A DNA stretch of 64,000 nucleotides from Rhodamnia argentea. Its lineage: Eukaryota; Streptophyta; Magnoliopsida; Myrtales; Myrtaceae. The stretch spans positions 14,508,001 through 14,572,000 of the forward strand of contig NC_063153.1 of assembly GCF_020921035.1 (NCBI RefSeq), given 5' to 3'. A program made the position numbers and the translations under genes. The notes under the pieces are model-generated. The model was not told the origin of the DNA. It was given only the letters and a program-made list of their open reading frames with translations, and did not search any database. Shown piece after piece: positions 13,122 to 25,300 of the stretch; the first letter of the stretch is position 1; each line of letters opens with the position of its first letter.

Positions 13122-13193
13122 GGGGCGTTCCGAGAATCGAACTCGGGACCTCTCGCACCCAAAGCGAGAATCATACCACTAGACCAAACGCCC
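13122..13193 (-). tRNA. tRNA-Pro (anticodon UGG)
   Basis: On the minus strand the 72 nt fold as a full cloverleaf. The acceptor stem is GGGCGTT/AACGCCC with discriminator C. The D-arm contains TGGTCTAGTGGTATGA (A box). The anticodon stem CTCGC/GCGAG encloses loop TTTGGGT with anticodon TGG, and the T-arm contains GGTCCCGAGTTCGATTCTC (B box). It has no intron and no encoded CCA, as usual for nuclear tRNA genes. A Pol III stop (TTTT on the minus strand) lies at 13106-13109. It decodes CCA and other proline codons and points away from HAG2, whose ATG is 200 bp to the right. Confidence 0.96.
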
Positions 13194-13382
13194 ACCCGAT
13201 AGTTCAACGTTGGAATTATTTATATGATAATTTGAATTTGTCGTCAGATGGAACTTCCACGTGACACACACGTGACTCCTGTGTGTCTTATATCGTCGTC
13301 CGCGCAACGTCCCCTCTCTCTCCCCACCACCTCTTTTTTCTGTAATTTCCCGCCTTTCCTCATCACGTTTCCCGCTCGGGAG

Positions 13383-13391
13383 AAACCCTAA
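13383..13391 (+). promoter_or_regulatory. Telo-box in the HAG2 5' leader
   Basis: AAACCCTAA ends two bases before the HAG2 ATG. This interstitial telomere motif is common near the start of plant growth and translation genes. Confidence 0.6.
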
Positions 13392-13393
13392 CG

Positions 13394-16300
13394 ATGGCGC
13401 AGAAGCACGGCAGCGCGCCCGATCCAGCAGCCGAGCCCAAGAAGCGGCGGCGCGTCGGTTTCTCCGGCATCGGTAACCCCAGAACCGACTCTTGTCGAGC
13501 TGCTTACCGTTCAATTCTAAACCATTACTGTAGTCTACGGACTTCCAGGTAGTTATTTTCTTGGAAATTCACATATGTTTTAGCGCGCTCAGTGTTCTCG
13601 TTTTTCCTGCATTCATGGTGCAGATGCTGGAGTTGACCCAAATGGCTGCATCAAAGTGTATCTGGGTAAGTCTGGGTGGAGTATTTCTACGATTTTGCGG
13701 GTTTTGTTTTCCCTTCTCTTTTCGTCAGCAGCGGCTCGAATTAGTTGAAGTTCTGTATTATGCTAAACCTTTGTTTCCTCGTAGTTTAGTGCGAAATGGT
13801 CCTGATAAAATCGTTAGTATTTACTCATATAGTGGAGTGAGCTACTCTTGGGTTGATTCATGGAGTAACCAAGTAAATACATGAAGAAGGAAAGGAAGGG
13901 TAGGAGTTAATGTGATTATTGAGATCTATGGTTTACTTGACATTAGTCTGTCTTCTCATTGTGGTAACTGGCTTCCGGCCAGAAGAAAGAAAAATTCTGG
14001 TGACCAAATACGGGTCCACCCATATCAATCCAAGCTACGTTGAACTAACAGAAATGGTTATGTCTTTTGCTAATCTTCTTTATTTACTTCCAGCCGTGTA
14101 GGCATTGTTTTTTTTTTTCCCCACTCTTTGGGGTCCTGTTAAGTCGTGACCACGGTCGAATGGGAGCTATATTTGCTATGTTTATATGCTATTGGAGGTA
14201 CCTGCCCTGGTTTTTCGTATGCCTTGGAGTTACTGAGTTTAGAGCTTTGTCTCGGTTTAAAGGCTCAGCTAACCATGAGATACCTTTTTTTTTTTTTGTC
14301 GGTCGTTTTTCCTTTTTTAGATCCTGAGCATTTTTTGTCTGAAATGTGTTGCAACTTCATTTGTCCGTGAGTTGTAATTTGGTTGCTGGTTTTTGTAGTG
14401 TCCAAGGAAGAAGAAGTGGGAGCTCCAGAAAGCTTCTGCCTCGATCCAGTTGATTTGAGTCACTTCTTTGAGGAAGATGGAAAAATCTATGGATACCAAG
14501 GTCTAAATGTGAGGGACATAATTTACGTGTGATACTATGTGTCCTTTGTTGTGTGGAAATGTATGAGTTGCCTGCACTTTATTTTTCACTTACCAGATAA
14601 TGTGCTTTGCCTGTAGAGGGTTGGCTTTTGTTTCATTTCTGCGTGATCAAGCTGTGATCTATCTTTCATTAACTTTGCTGCCTTTTTTCCTTGTTATATT
14701 GACATCTAAGTCAAGTTTGGTTGTTGCTTGACAAGCTGCTCCCTTTTATGAGCTATGTGACAATGATAGTCTGTGTCAGCTACTGAAGACCTTGGATACT
14801 GCAGTCTGTATTTGTGCTTGAAGTGCAGTGATGTCTAGCAGTTAGTATCCTTTTGATGGTTTTGGTCGACTACTCCTGTAACATAAGCAAACATATTGAG
14901 AATGGGAAATATCTTCTGGTTTTTTTTTCTTGTAGCAATATCTTTCCTGGCTGTAAAGGAGAATATCTCATCTTTATGATTCTTTGAGCTTGTTCGAACA
15001 TTGTGTGATTGTGCAGTTTTAAATATTAGAACATGACTCCACTTAATGCTTATTGCACTCGATGCAGATAACCATGTGGGTAAGTTGCGTATCATTTCAT
15101 GCATATGCAAAGATTGCTTTTGAGAGCAAATCAGATGTAAGTACTCCATCTACTTCTGTGTTGTTATGATCAGTATGCATTGCTGACTTTTTTGGGGTTG
15201 TCAAAAGAATGCGGGAAAATGATGCTTTCTTCTTGCAATTTAGCTTTGTGTTTGTTTATGGTGACATGCGGTATTTGTGGTGTTTTTTTTTTTTTGTTCA
15301 AGGGAGGCAAAGGAATCACAGATCTGAACACTGCTCTTAAGGTACTGAATTTATTGGTTGAAGTTTTATCTTTCCTCTTGACAGCCGATGATTGGTTGAT
15401 CTTTGAATCAGAATATGTTCGGTGAAACTCTTGTGGATAATAAAGACGACTTCCTTCAAACTTTTTCCAAGGAGACCCAATTTATTAGGTACGCAATTTT
15501 TCTTGCCGGTATCTCTTTTTTTTTTTTTTTTTTGGGGGGGGGGGGGTTATTTCAAATTAGGAGTTCATTTTCTTGGTTCTTGTTTTCTGAGTGTCTTATG
15601 TTGTTAAGTTCTCGTGTCAATATAACTTTTCTCAGGTCTGCAGTTTCAGCTGGGGAGATTTTACAGCATAAATACTCTGATGGCGATGTCAACGATTCAA
15701 TTAGTAATCTAAAAGCAGTTAGTTCTGATGTCGAGGTGGGTTTAATTCTCTAAACGCTGATGCTTACTATGATTACTCATGATAATAGTCTTTACATAGG
15801 GATGCATTTTATTTCAATACATGCTTTTAAATTTTCCATATTCAGTGCTCTTCATTATTGTGCATGCATAATATGGTGAACATGACAATTAACTTTGATT
15901 ATGTTTTGTAACAGGCAAAGCCTGCCTAATGAATGTGTTAATTTCCTACTGTGCTAATTAAGATTTTCCTGTTTCAATATGAGCCTGTTATGGGAAGCAG
16001 ACCTCCTCTTATGAGCAATCTCATCATTGATTCTTTTAGTTGGTTCTAGTCGGAAAGTCATAAGGAGAAATGGGCATTTTTTGCCTATCATTGTGGGCTG
16101 GTGGCTAGTCAACATTGTGAAAATCAATGTCTGTCCTGCCCTTCCCTCTCTCTTGCTCTCTCTCTTTCCCCTGGGGAACGGGGAGGGAGGTGAATTTTTT
16201 TATTGCCCATTGACTATCTCATAAGCTTGACAGAGTGTTCTTAGAGGAGCTTGCTTTTCATTTTCCTGCTCTGCCTTTTGAGCCCCTTTTCCTATCGGCA

Positions 16301-17748
16301 AGCCCCACCCAACTCCCCCAAAAAAAAAAAACGCCACCACAAAACCCCCGCGCCTCGGTTCTGGTTCCAGAAAGGGTCAATGCAATGATCTTCCTTCGAA
16401 GCGATCTCAGGAGTTTTCCCTTATCTGAACGAGTCATCTTTCTTTAGTCCAATGCATTAGGTGTTGTTCTTTTTTTCTTTTTCTTTTGCACAGTAGGGGA
16501 TACTTGTTGAGCGGATCATGAAAATTGACTCTTGCTGCATGTTAGGTGGTGCGCATGCTGATGGGCAATATGACAGCGGGACACCTGTATAGTCGGTTGG
16601 TCCCTCTTGTTCTGCTTCTTGTAGACGGTAATTCATTGACTTTTCATGGGTTATTTGGTAGTGCATGTGTTCTTGAGTATCAGTACTGGTGACCACATCT
16701 GTTGCATTATATGTCGACTCATCACATCCTGGAGGTGAACTTTTCATGGGTTATTTGGGAGTGCATGTGTTGCATTAAATGTCAAGTGTAGAAATTTCCG
16801 ATCCTGAGCAAGTTTTTTCTGATGAATATCAGGTAGCAATCCTATTGATGTAACAGATTCAAGTTGGGAGCTGTATCTTCTTATTCAGAAGACCAGTGAT
16901 CAGCAAGGCAATTTTCAAGATAGGCTTCTTGGTTTTGCCGCTGTATACCGTTTCTATCACTATCCTGATAATTCGCGACTGCGGCTGGGTCAGGTTTGCT
17001 GTCGTCTTGGTTATCTATAAGAAGACAGTTTTTAGTGCTTTAGAAGAGCATGTATAACGTATCTGATCAGTTAGTTTGTACTACTCATGGGGTCTTTTGC
17101 TAATATCAGATTCTAGTATTACCACTTTACCAGCGCAAAGGCTATGGCTGCTATCTCCTGGAGGTGCTTAACAATGTCGCAATAGCCGATGGTGTTTATG
17201 ACTTCACAATAGAGGAGCCAGTGGATAATCTTCAACACTTGCGAACATGTATCGATGTGCAACGGCTTCTGAGCTTTGACAAAGTCCAGCTGGCAGTATA
17301 TTCAACAGTGTCTCAGTTGAAGCAAGGCAAACTATCAAAGAAAACCTACATCCCTCGGTTGTTGCCTCCTCCTAGTGTGGTTGAGGATGCCAGGAAGCGT
17401 TTCAAAATCAACAAGAAGCAGTTTCTTCAATGTTGGGAGATTCTGGTCTATCTTGGGCTTGATCCAGCTGATAAGAGCATACAGGATTATTATTCTGTCA
17501 TTTCAAACCGTGTCAGGGCCGACATTTTGGGAAAAGACTCTGAGACTGCTGGGAAGAAAGTGATTGAAGTACCGAGTGATTTTGATCCAGATATGTCATT
17601 CGTCATGCATAGGGCACAAGCAGGTGGTGAAGCTAATGGTATCCAGGTGGAGGACAACCAAAACAAGCAAGAAGAGCAGCTGCAGCAGTTAATTGATGAA
17701 AGATTGAAGGACATCAAGCTGATTGCTCAGAAGGTATCTCGGAAATGA
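13394..17748 (+). CDS. HAG2: Type-B histone acetyltransferase catalytic subunit (HAT1/HAG2)
   Basis: Exons: 13394-13472, 13624-13665, 14399-14508, 15068-15136, 15303-15341, 15412-15488, 15636-15735, 16546-16627, 16833-16993, 17110-17748. All join in frame to 465 aa, close to Arabidopsis HAG2. The protein acetylates newly made histone H4 (K5 and K12) before nuclear import, in a complex with an RbAp46/48-type WD40 partner. An N-terminal KKRRRV patch (residues 17-22) looks like a nuclear signal. The HAT1 N-domain follows (ITMWVSCVSFHAYAKIAF), then the GNAT fold with the acetyl-CoA loop QRKGYG (261-266) and the substrate segment IADGVYDFTIEEP. The C-terminal part is charged and probably helical (EEQLQQLIDERLKDIK). 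The ATG follows a telo-box and is the only start that gives this N-terminus. All donors and acceptors are GT-AG. Confidence 0.95.
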
Positions 17749-18899
17749 GCGCAGAAAAGGTCATGTAATACCAATATTGTAGCCGTTGGGATGGAATTAA
17801 CAAAGGTCCTTTAGATGACTGAGGTGGGCATTGCCCTTTTAGCTTGTGATTTGAGAAACCCTTGCAGTCCGCGATTTGCGGATCATGACAGCATGGTTTT
17901 GCTTATTCTCAATCCCTAGTTTTGGATCCATTTTCAGGAGAATTAGATCGTTTCCAAGTGTCTGTCTCTGAGAAACCCCAATGATGGCCACCGGCATTAC
18001 ACGCCTACCAAACAAATTGGCCGAATAAGTGCATAATAGTCCCGAGCCGGACATCACGGTAAGATGAAAGCAGTAAGCTGTGTTCGGAACGAAGTGTTTC
18101 GTCCATTGTTTCGTGGAAAAATGGCACATGAGAATTATCCTCGAGCAAATTTGGTTTTTCACATGAAAATGGAGCGTGCAACGCCTATTGACCCATCAAA
18201 CGGAGACAATTCTTAAAGCGCTTCTTGTTTAGGGATCAAGAGAAGCAGACTTTTGTGTATGGATTGCGTGCAAAACACGGGCATGGAATTCGTCAGGAAG
18301 TTATTGGCAGAAAGTCAAGGTAACATAATTGAGCCGGCAATCGACAAGTTCTCGTGTAGGATTAGACAAAGAAAGACAAACTTTACAGAAGATAGACTCT
18401 GATCAACATTACTTATCCAAGTTTATGATGTTATCCTGAGCTATTGAAAGTATGTGGAAGACTTGCGATCAAGCCTGATTTGCAAAATTTACCCGATGAA
18501 ATGGCGACGACGGACTCAAAGCAATCGATAAATCGATTGATCAGATAACGTCTCACATGAGTCTTTCTTACAACCATTGCTTACCCCTAGATGGTTGGCC
18601 TGAGGATAAAGAAAGTCGCCAGTCTTTTATGAGGTTATAAAATTCAATTCACGCCTCAATCGAATCTCTGAACAGCTCATGTTACATTGCTTGACTGTAG
18701 CATATCAAGTCCGACGAGCTCGCCAATGTAATACGATCGCAGATGATACATAAAGTAATTATAACTTACTCTGAAATTTTGTAACGATTGTAAGACTCTT
18801 CGGTAATATATAGGATAATGTTGGCGTGGATAGTCCCACTCCATTCTAACCTTCTTCTTTTTTCATTATTTTGGTATCGTAAAAACAAAAAAAAAACTC
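17749..18899. other. Intergenic spacer between HAG2 and PQQL
   Basis: The HAG2 3' region comes first. Then there is unassigned DNA with no convincing gene; the 107-codon minus-strand frame at 17839-18162 has no recognisable family. At 18450-18500 a stretch reads CGRLAIKPDLQNLPDE, related to one at 6429-6476. Confidence 0.45.
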
Positions 18900-19103
18900 A
18901 CTTATAGATGACTTAGTTGGTTAGGGCGTACTTGGAATTATGTGGTTAGACGTTTTGGTCCCAAATTCAATTCCCTAGCTAAGTACCCGTGATTTAAGTG
19001 GGAGGGTCATGGCGGTGGGTTGTTGTGCTAGTCTCTCCCGATGAATAGTTGAGGTACGCGCAAACCGATCTGGACATCTGGATTATAAAATAAAAAATAA
19101 AAA
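18900..19103 (+). mobile_element. tRNA-derived SINE
   Basis: About 200 bp with a tRNA-like head: GATGACTTAGTTGGTTAGGG resembles an A box, and GGTCCCAAATTCAATTCCC resembles a B box about 50 bp later. The body GGGAGGGTCATGGCGGTGGG and the end ACCGATCTGGACATCTGGAT run into an A/T-rich tail. The head, GT-rich body and GGACA-C-TGG ending match the general design of plant SINEs. No clear target duplication is seen. It lies about 280 bp upstream of the PQQL ATG. Confidence 0.7.
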
Positions 19104-19383
19104 GGAGAAGAATAAGAGGCCCCAAAAGAAAATGAAAATAGTTTTTTTCCCACCCATCATCCGGGCCGTGACGCCAATTTCTTTTTTTTTTTTTTTGGTC
19201 TAAGTGACGCCCATTTTGAGGAGTAAAAGCTTCCATAAAAAGCAAAAGCAAAATCCAGGACGCAAAAGCATTTTAATCGACCCACATCAAATCGAATCTT
19301 CTCTGAAACCGTCCAAAACCGTCGCAAGTACGCGCGCGACCCCCAGACCAGAGAGAGAGCGAGCGAGAGCGAAGAGCGTGACG

Positions 19384-22300
19384 ATGGATTTGCTACCCCC
19401 AGAGACGTCGCAGCTCGGGAAGAAGCACGGGTTCCGGTCGCTGAAGCTGGCGACCGTCGACATGGACGACCCGCTCGGGGACGAGCCCTTCGGGACCGAG
19501 TACGGCAGGCTCGAGAATGGCCTCACTTACTACGTCCGCCGCAATCTCAAGCCCAGAATGAGAGCCGCCCTCGCTCTCATCGTTAAAGTTGGGTAAGCAA
19601 AGAGCACTTGAGCTCGCACTCGGTCTACTGCTCCTTTGTGTGTGCGCTTGTGTGTGTGTATGTGTGTGTTTTTTTCTTTGTGTGGTCGGATAGGTGATTA
19701 GATTGGTTCGGAGTTTGACATCGAAGAGGTGTTACTGGCTTAGAGTGAGCTTCGAGTGTGCATTTGAGTTTGATTGTATGTGTTGAGCGAGGTGGCCGAG
19801 TTTATTGGGTGAACTGTTGGAATGTGGCTGTGGGAGTTTGACCGAAGAGATTGCCTATTAGTGGAATCAGTTTGCAAATTAGATATGACTAGGTAGAATG
19901 AAATTGTGAAGTGGCATCAATTGAAGGATGGCTTCCATATTTAGGGTTTTTTGTTTACCTGCTAATGTCAACATTGTCTTGTGATAAGGAGAATGATGTA
20001 TACCTTCATTTCCGCGAGGGAAACAGAATTTGTAATTTGTTCAAGTGGTTATAGGGAAACCTTGTCTGAGGAAAATGGTGGAATATACAAGATCAGCCGC
20101 TATTTTTAGAAAATCTGTCTGCAATAATAGTGGATAAACTGTCACTCTCCCATGAGGAAATGCTTTTGTCAGGCTTGCGCTAGTAAGGTCAGGTCACTAG
20201 CATATTTGCAAGGACGAGCAATCTAGACTTTTTATTGATCCATCCAAGTCTTTATGAAGTGTCAGTATGTGTCATCTGGTATCCAAGTCAAAACTCAGAC
20301 AAAACTGATGTCTGAATAACCTTGTGGTTAAGGTGATATGGTTTAAGCCCAATTGTCACGCAATTACATTGGAGTAGCTGGCATTGAGACTACGTGCAAT
20401 GCTGGTCGTGTGTCTTTCATACCTTGAAGCACATGTGGTTAGGTGTGGACCTGTTATTATTGGCATTTTCCGTCATGATATTGATGAAACAGCTGAGTCT
20501 GCTACCATTACAGACTCAAATTACAGAACCTGATGACAGTTTAGAATTCCGCCTTCATTGCTAGTCTCGGTTCTTAACTAAAGAGAAACAATGGGATGCG
20601 TGTTTCATCTAGCCATTAGTTACACTTTTTTCATTGCTTATTTCTATGGTAAAACATAGCATTGGTTTGACACAGAGGATAACCTATTGTGTTTGTGGCA
20701 GCTCAGTCTTGGAAGAGGATGATGAGCTTGGAGTTGCTCACATAATCGAGCACCTTGCTTTCAGTGCTACTAACAGATATACCAATCACGATATCGTGAA
20801 ATTCCTAGAGAGTATCGGAGCAGAATTCGGTGCATGTCAAAATGCTGCAACATCTGCTGATCAGACCATATATGAGTTGTTTGTTCCTGTTGACAAGCCT
20901 GAGCTGCTGTCTCAGGCTATCTCTATATTGGCAGAGTTCAGCTCTGAGGTACCAACAAAACTTGGCAGTTTGATAGTTATTGGTCTCTTGATGTATCATT
21001 GTTAATGACTGTGGACTTCAGGTTCGGGTCTCAAAAGATGATCTGGAAAAAGAACGAGGAGCTGTCTTAGAAGAATACAGAAGTAACAGGAATGCAACTG
21101 GAAGAATGCAGGATGCTCATTGGCTTTTGTTGATGGAAGGTTCAAAGGTAGTCCCATGTAATAAATTATATCCCTATTGCTTTCTATCCATTTTTTACTG
21201 ATATTTCAGTGACTCTTTGCTATACTGCACTTCTTTTAGAGAGTTTGTTTGAAGAATGTACTTCTAATATTTCTAAGCTCTTTCTAAAATGGTACAGAAG
21301 ATGTGTTGCTCGAGCCTCTAGGATGGCCAAATTAAAAAAAGAAAAGAAAATCATGGTGCTTGTGGAAATTGCGAAGGATGTGTTTTTGCATCACTTTCGA
21401 GTTCAGTTCATTGTAGCCTTCTATTACCTTGCCAAATTAGTGGACAATCAGGTAGAATTTCAATGAAAATAGTCTGTCTATTTGCCTTGTGCATCCCCTC
21501 TTTCTGAGGTGGGGCATCCTGTTTCCCCTTGTCATCCTATCTGCTATGGAATTATTTCTGTTTCGTTGTCTTTTAGTGGAGCTGCAATGCAAGAGAGTAT
21601 TACTGTGAGGTGATTAGAATTTGAAAAATCGGTCAGTGATTGTAATTTTCTAAAGGTCAACTAAAGGAAAAGAAAGTTTCCCCAAAAGTGTTGGCATTTT
21701 TAAAGTTACAGAGGAAGTTACATTGGCTGGTGTGAAATTGAAGTTTACCTCGGCGAAGTTGCATCAGTTTGTGGTTTATAATTGGAATCGGAATATTGCA
21801 GTATGCAGAGCGCTTACCTATTGGAACAGAAGCGGTGATTCGAACTGTCTCTGCTGAGACTGTGAAGCAGTTTTATCAGAAATGGTACCAGTTATGTCAT
21901 ATGGCAGTTATAGCTGTTGGAGACTTTCCGGACACTCAGGTTTGGTGTCATTGTATATCAACTTTCCATCCCAAAGCACCATGTTTAGTATCCAAATTTC
22001 CAGGCTTTCTAAAGCTCTCCTTCTCTATTACAGAGTGTCGTTGATATGATAAAGACTCATTTTAGGCAGCGAGGTGCAATGCTTGATCACCAACCCATTC
22101 CTACCTATTCAGTTCCATCTCATGACAAACCACGATTTTCATATTCTGTTGAATGTGAAGCTGCTGGGGTGAGTGTATGCTTAATTTTCTCTTTTGTACA
22201 CGATATTAACCTTTATTTGTTGTCCTGGAAGTGTTTCTTCATGACTCCATAAGCTTGATTTGTATTGTTGCAGAGTGTGGTAATGATCAGCTATAAAATG

Positions 22301-25300
22301 CCAGCAGATGATTTAAAAACCGTGAAGGACTACAAAGACTTGCTCACAGAATCTGTGTTTCTTCATGCCCTAAACCAAAGATTCTTCAAGCAATCTCGGA
22401 TGAAAGATCCGCCCTATTTCTCTTGTTCAGCTGATTCAGATGTCTTAGTTCGTCCACTAAAGGCCTATGTGATAACAGCATCGTGCGAAGAAGGAGGGAC
22501 CATGGAGGCTCTAGAGTCAATGCTGATGGAGGTCAATTTCTCTTTGGTTAATAAACTTCTCTTGTTGTTTATTGTTCTTCAACCACACTTATGTTTCAGG
22601 TGGCAAGGGTGAGAATCCATGGTTTTTCAGAACGTGAAATATCTATTGTTCGAGCTTTGCTTTTGTCAGAGATTGAATCCGCTTATCTGGAGCGTGATCA
22701 AATGCAATCAACCAGCTTGCGAGATGAATTAATCCAAGTATTTCCATGACCTATAAGCTTGATAAAGTCATTATTTAGGTTCATTGGCTTTAGAAATGAT
22801 TGCTGCTACATATAAACCTGCAGCACTTTTTGCGTGGCGAGCCTGTGATTGGTATTGAGTACGAGGCACAACTCCAGAAAACTATCTTACCCCGTGAGTA
22901 ATCATAACCATTTTATGTAGTTTAGTGCTTTTCCATACCAGAGAAAATAGAGGTCGTGAGCACAGACTAAGTCCTTTCGTACTTGTAGATATTTCATCAT
23001 TAGACGTATCAAAATATGCGGAGAAGCTGCTTACCTCGAGCAGCTGTGTCATTAAAGCCATTGAGCCTCAAGTATCCGCAAAGGTGGACGATCTTAAAAG
23101 TGTCGTATTGAAGGTCAATTCTCTAGAGGAGGCAAAACAAGTTCCACTATGGGATGAAGAACATATTCCGGAAGAGATTGTTCCTGTGAAGCCAAATCCA
23201 GGGTATAGTTGGGCCAATGGTCTCTTCTTGTACCTGTCCTTGCCTTTGGAAGTATTAATATAATAAATTTCCTACATCTAATTAATGCATATCCTCTAAC
23301 CATGTTCCTATCTCAATCTATACGGTAGTTGTTTAATCTCTTGTATGTCAATGGTAGATGTGGATTTTACTCTTCCAAGTGTAGTTTCAGCTGAGTCAGA
23401 GTTTAGGCAATGAACATGTGAATTAAAATTCAACAGAATTCCTCAAATATTCATAATTCTGATTGTGGAGATCTTCTTGCTGGATTTGAGATGGTTGTGC
23501 TATATAACAAGAGGTCGGCAAATTGCTCATGGAACATCTAGGGATAGCACGGTCAGCTATCTTATGATTTCATTCCTTGAGCCTTGCTGCATGATTTGTG
23601 GCATAAAACATAACTAGTATCTACCTAGTTATTGGGGTATTTAACTTGTCAGATATCAATTGTTGCAGATTTCAAAGGAGAAAAAGTAGTTTCTTCTATT
23701 TCTTATTTTTCTAATCATTCTTACAACAAACATTAGATATAAATAGAGTCTAGGACAGCTATACAATAGAAAGAAAATAAAAGTAGAAAATGAAAAGATT
23801 TCCTACTTCCTAATTCTGATGATCTACCTCCTAATTTCGAGCATTCATAAATAAAAGTAAATGGAAACAAAATAATATCATATCTCAAGATTTTCTCCTG
23901 ATTCCCCGAGATCTTCTCTCGATTCTTCGACATCCCCCCTCAAGTTGGTGCGTAAGATATCTATTATGCCCAACTTGTTGATGAGAGACTTGAAGTTAGG
24001 TATGAACAGTCCCTTCGTAAGAATGTCAGCTATTTGTTGTGTTGTTGGCACAAATGGCATACAAATAGCTCCTGCGTCAATCTTCTCCTTGATAAAATGT
24101 CTGTCGATCTCAACATGCTTAGTTCTGTCATGTTCCACTGGATTATGTGCAATGTTGATTGCAGCCTTGTTGTCACAGCACAACTTCATAGGCATTTATT
24201 CTGGCACTTGAAGTGTGTTAACCACAACATCTCACAGACTCCATGGGCCATTGCTCGCTATTCTGCTTCTTACTTCTCCAAGTAACCAAGTTTCCCCAGA
24301 CATATGTACAATATCCTAAAGTTGACCTTCTGTCAGTAATTGACCCTGCCCAGTTTGCAGCTGTGTATGCTTCAATTTCCTGTTGAGTAGACTTTCGAAT
24401 AGCATACATTTTTCAGGTGTGTTTTTTAGGTATCTCAGGATCCTATACACAACCTCAACGTGTTTTTCATAGGGAGAATGCATAAATTAGCTTACCATAC
24501 TCACAACAAAAGCAATGTTTGGCTGAGTATGCGATAAATAGATTAATTTCTTGTCTACAACCACTCATTCTAGTCTCCTTTAGAAGATCCATGACATATT
24601 TCCTTTGTGATACTAGAATTCCCTTTTTTGACCGAGCCGCCTCCATTCCGAGGAAATACCTTAGAGTTCCCAAGTGCTTGATCTCAAATTCAGAAGCTAA
24701 ACCTTCTTTCAACCTGTTCATCTCGGCAATATCATTCCTGCTGAGAATGATGTCGTCCACATACACTATCAGAATTGCAACCTTCCCATCACGAGAATGC
24801 TTAACAAACATGGTATGATCAGCTTGTCCTTAAACATACCCTTGTTTCTTTACAGCCTGAGTGAACTTCTCAAACCAGGCCCTCAGTGACTGTTTTAGTC
24901 CATATAGTGACTTCTTCAATCTACAAACCTTTGATCCAAACCTTCTATCAAAGCCCGGGGGGGAATCCATGTATACTTCTTCCTCCAAATCTCCGTTCAG
25001 AAACGCATTCTTCACATCTAGTTGTTGCAGAGGCCAATCATTTGTTTCCGAATCACGTAGCCTGATTTGCCTCCGAGATTCCTCCCTTTTAACTTCAGAG
25101 AAAACCTCGCTTGTCAAGTGGCCGAGCTTCCCTTTGCCATCGATTGCTAGTTTCACCGATTGAGCCCACTCAAAATAATTTTGGCCATTCAATCGGTGAA
25201 CTGTTAATAGCAGGTTGGGGTTCTTGGAGAATTGCTCCTTACTACTGCTCGATTGTCTAGAGAGATCAGTTGAGTTTCTCTCTGGCACGACACCTGAATC

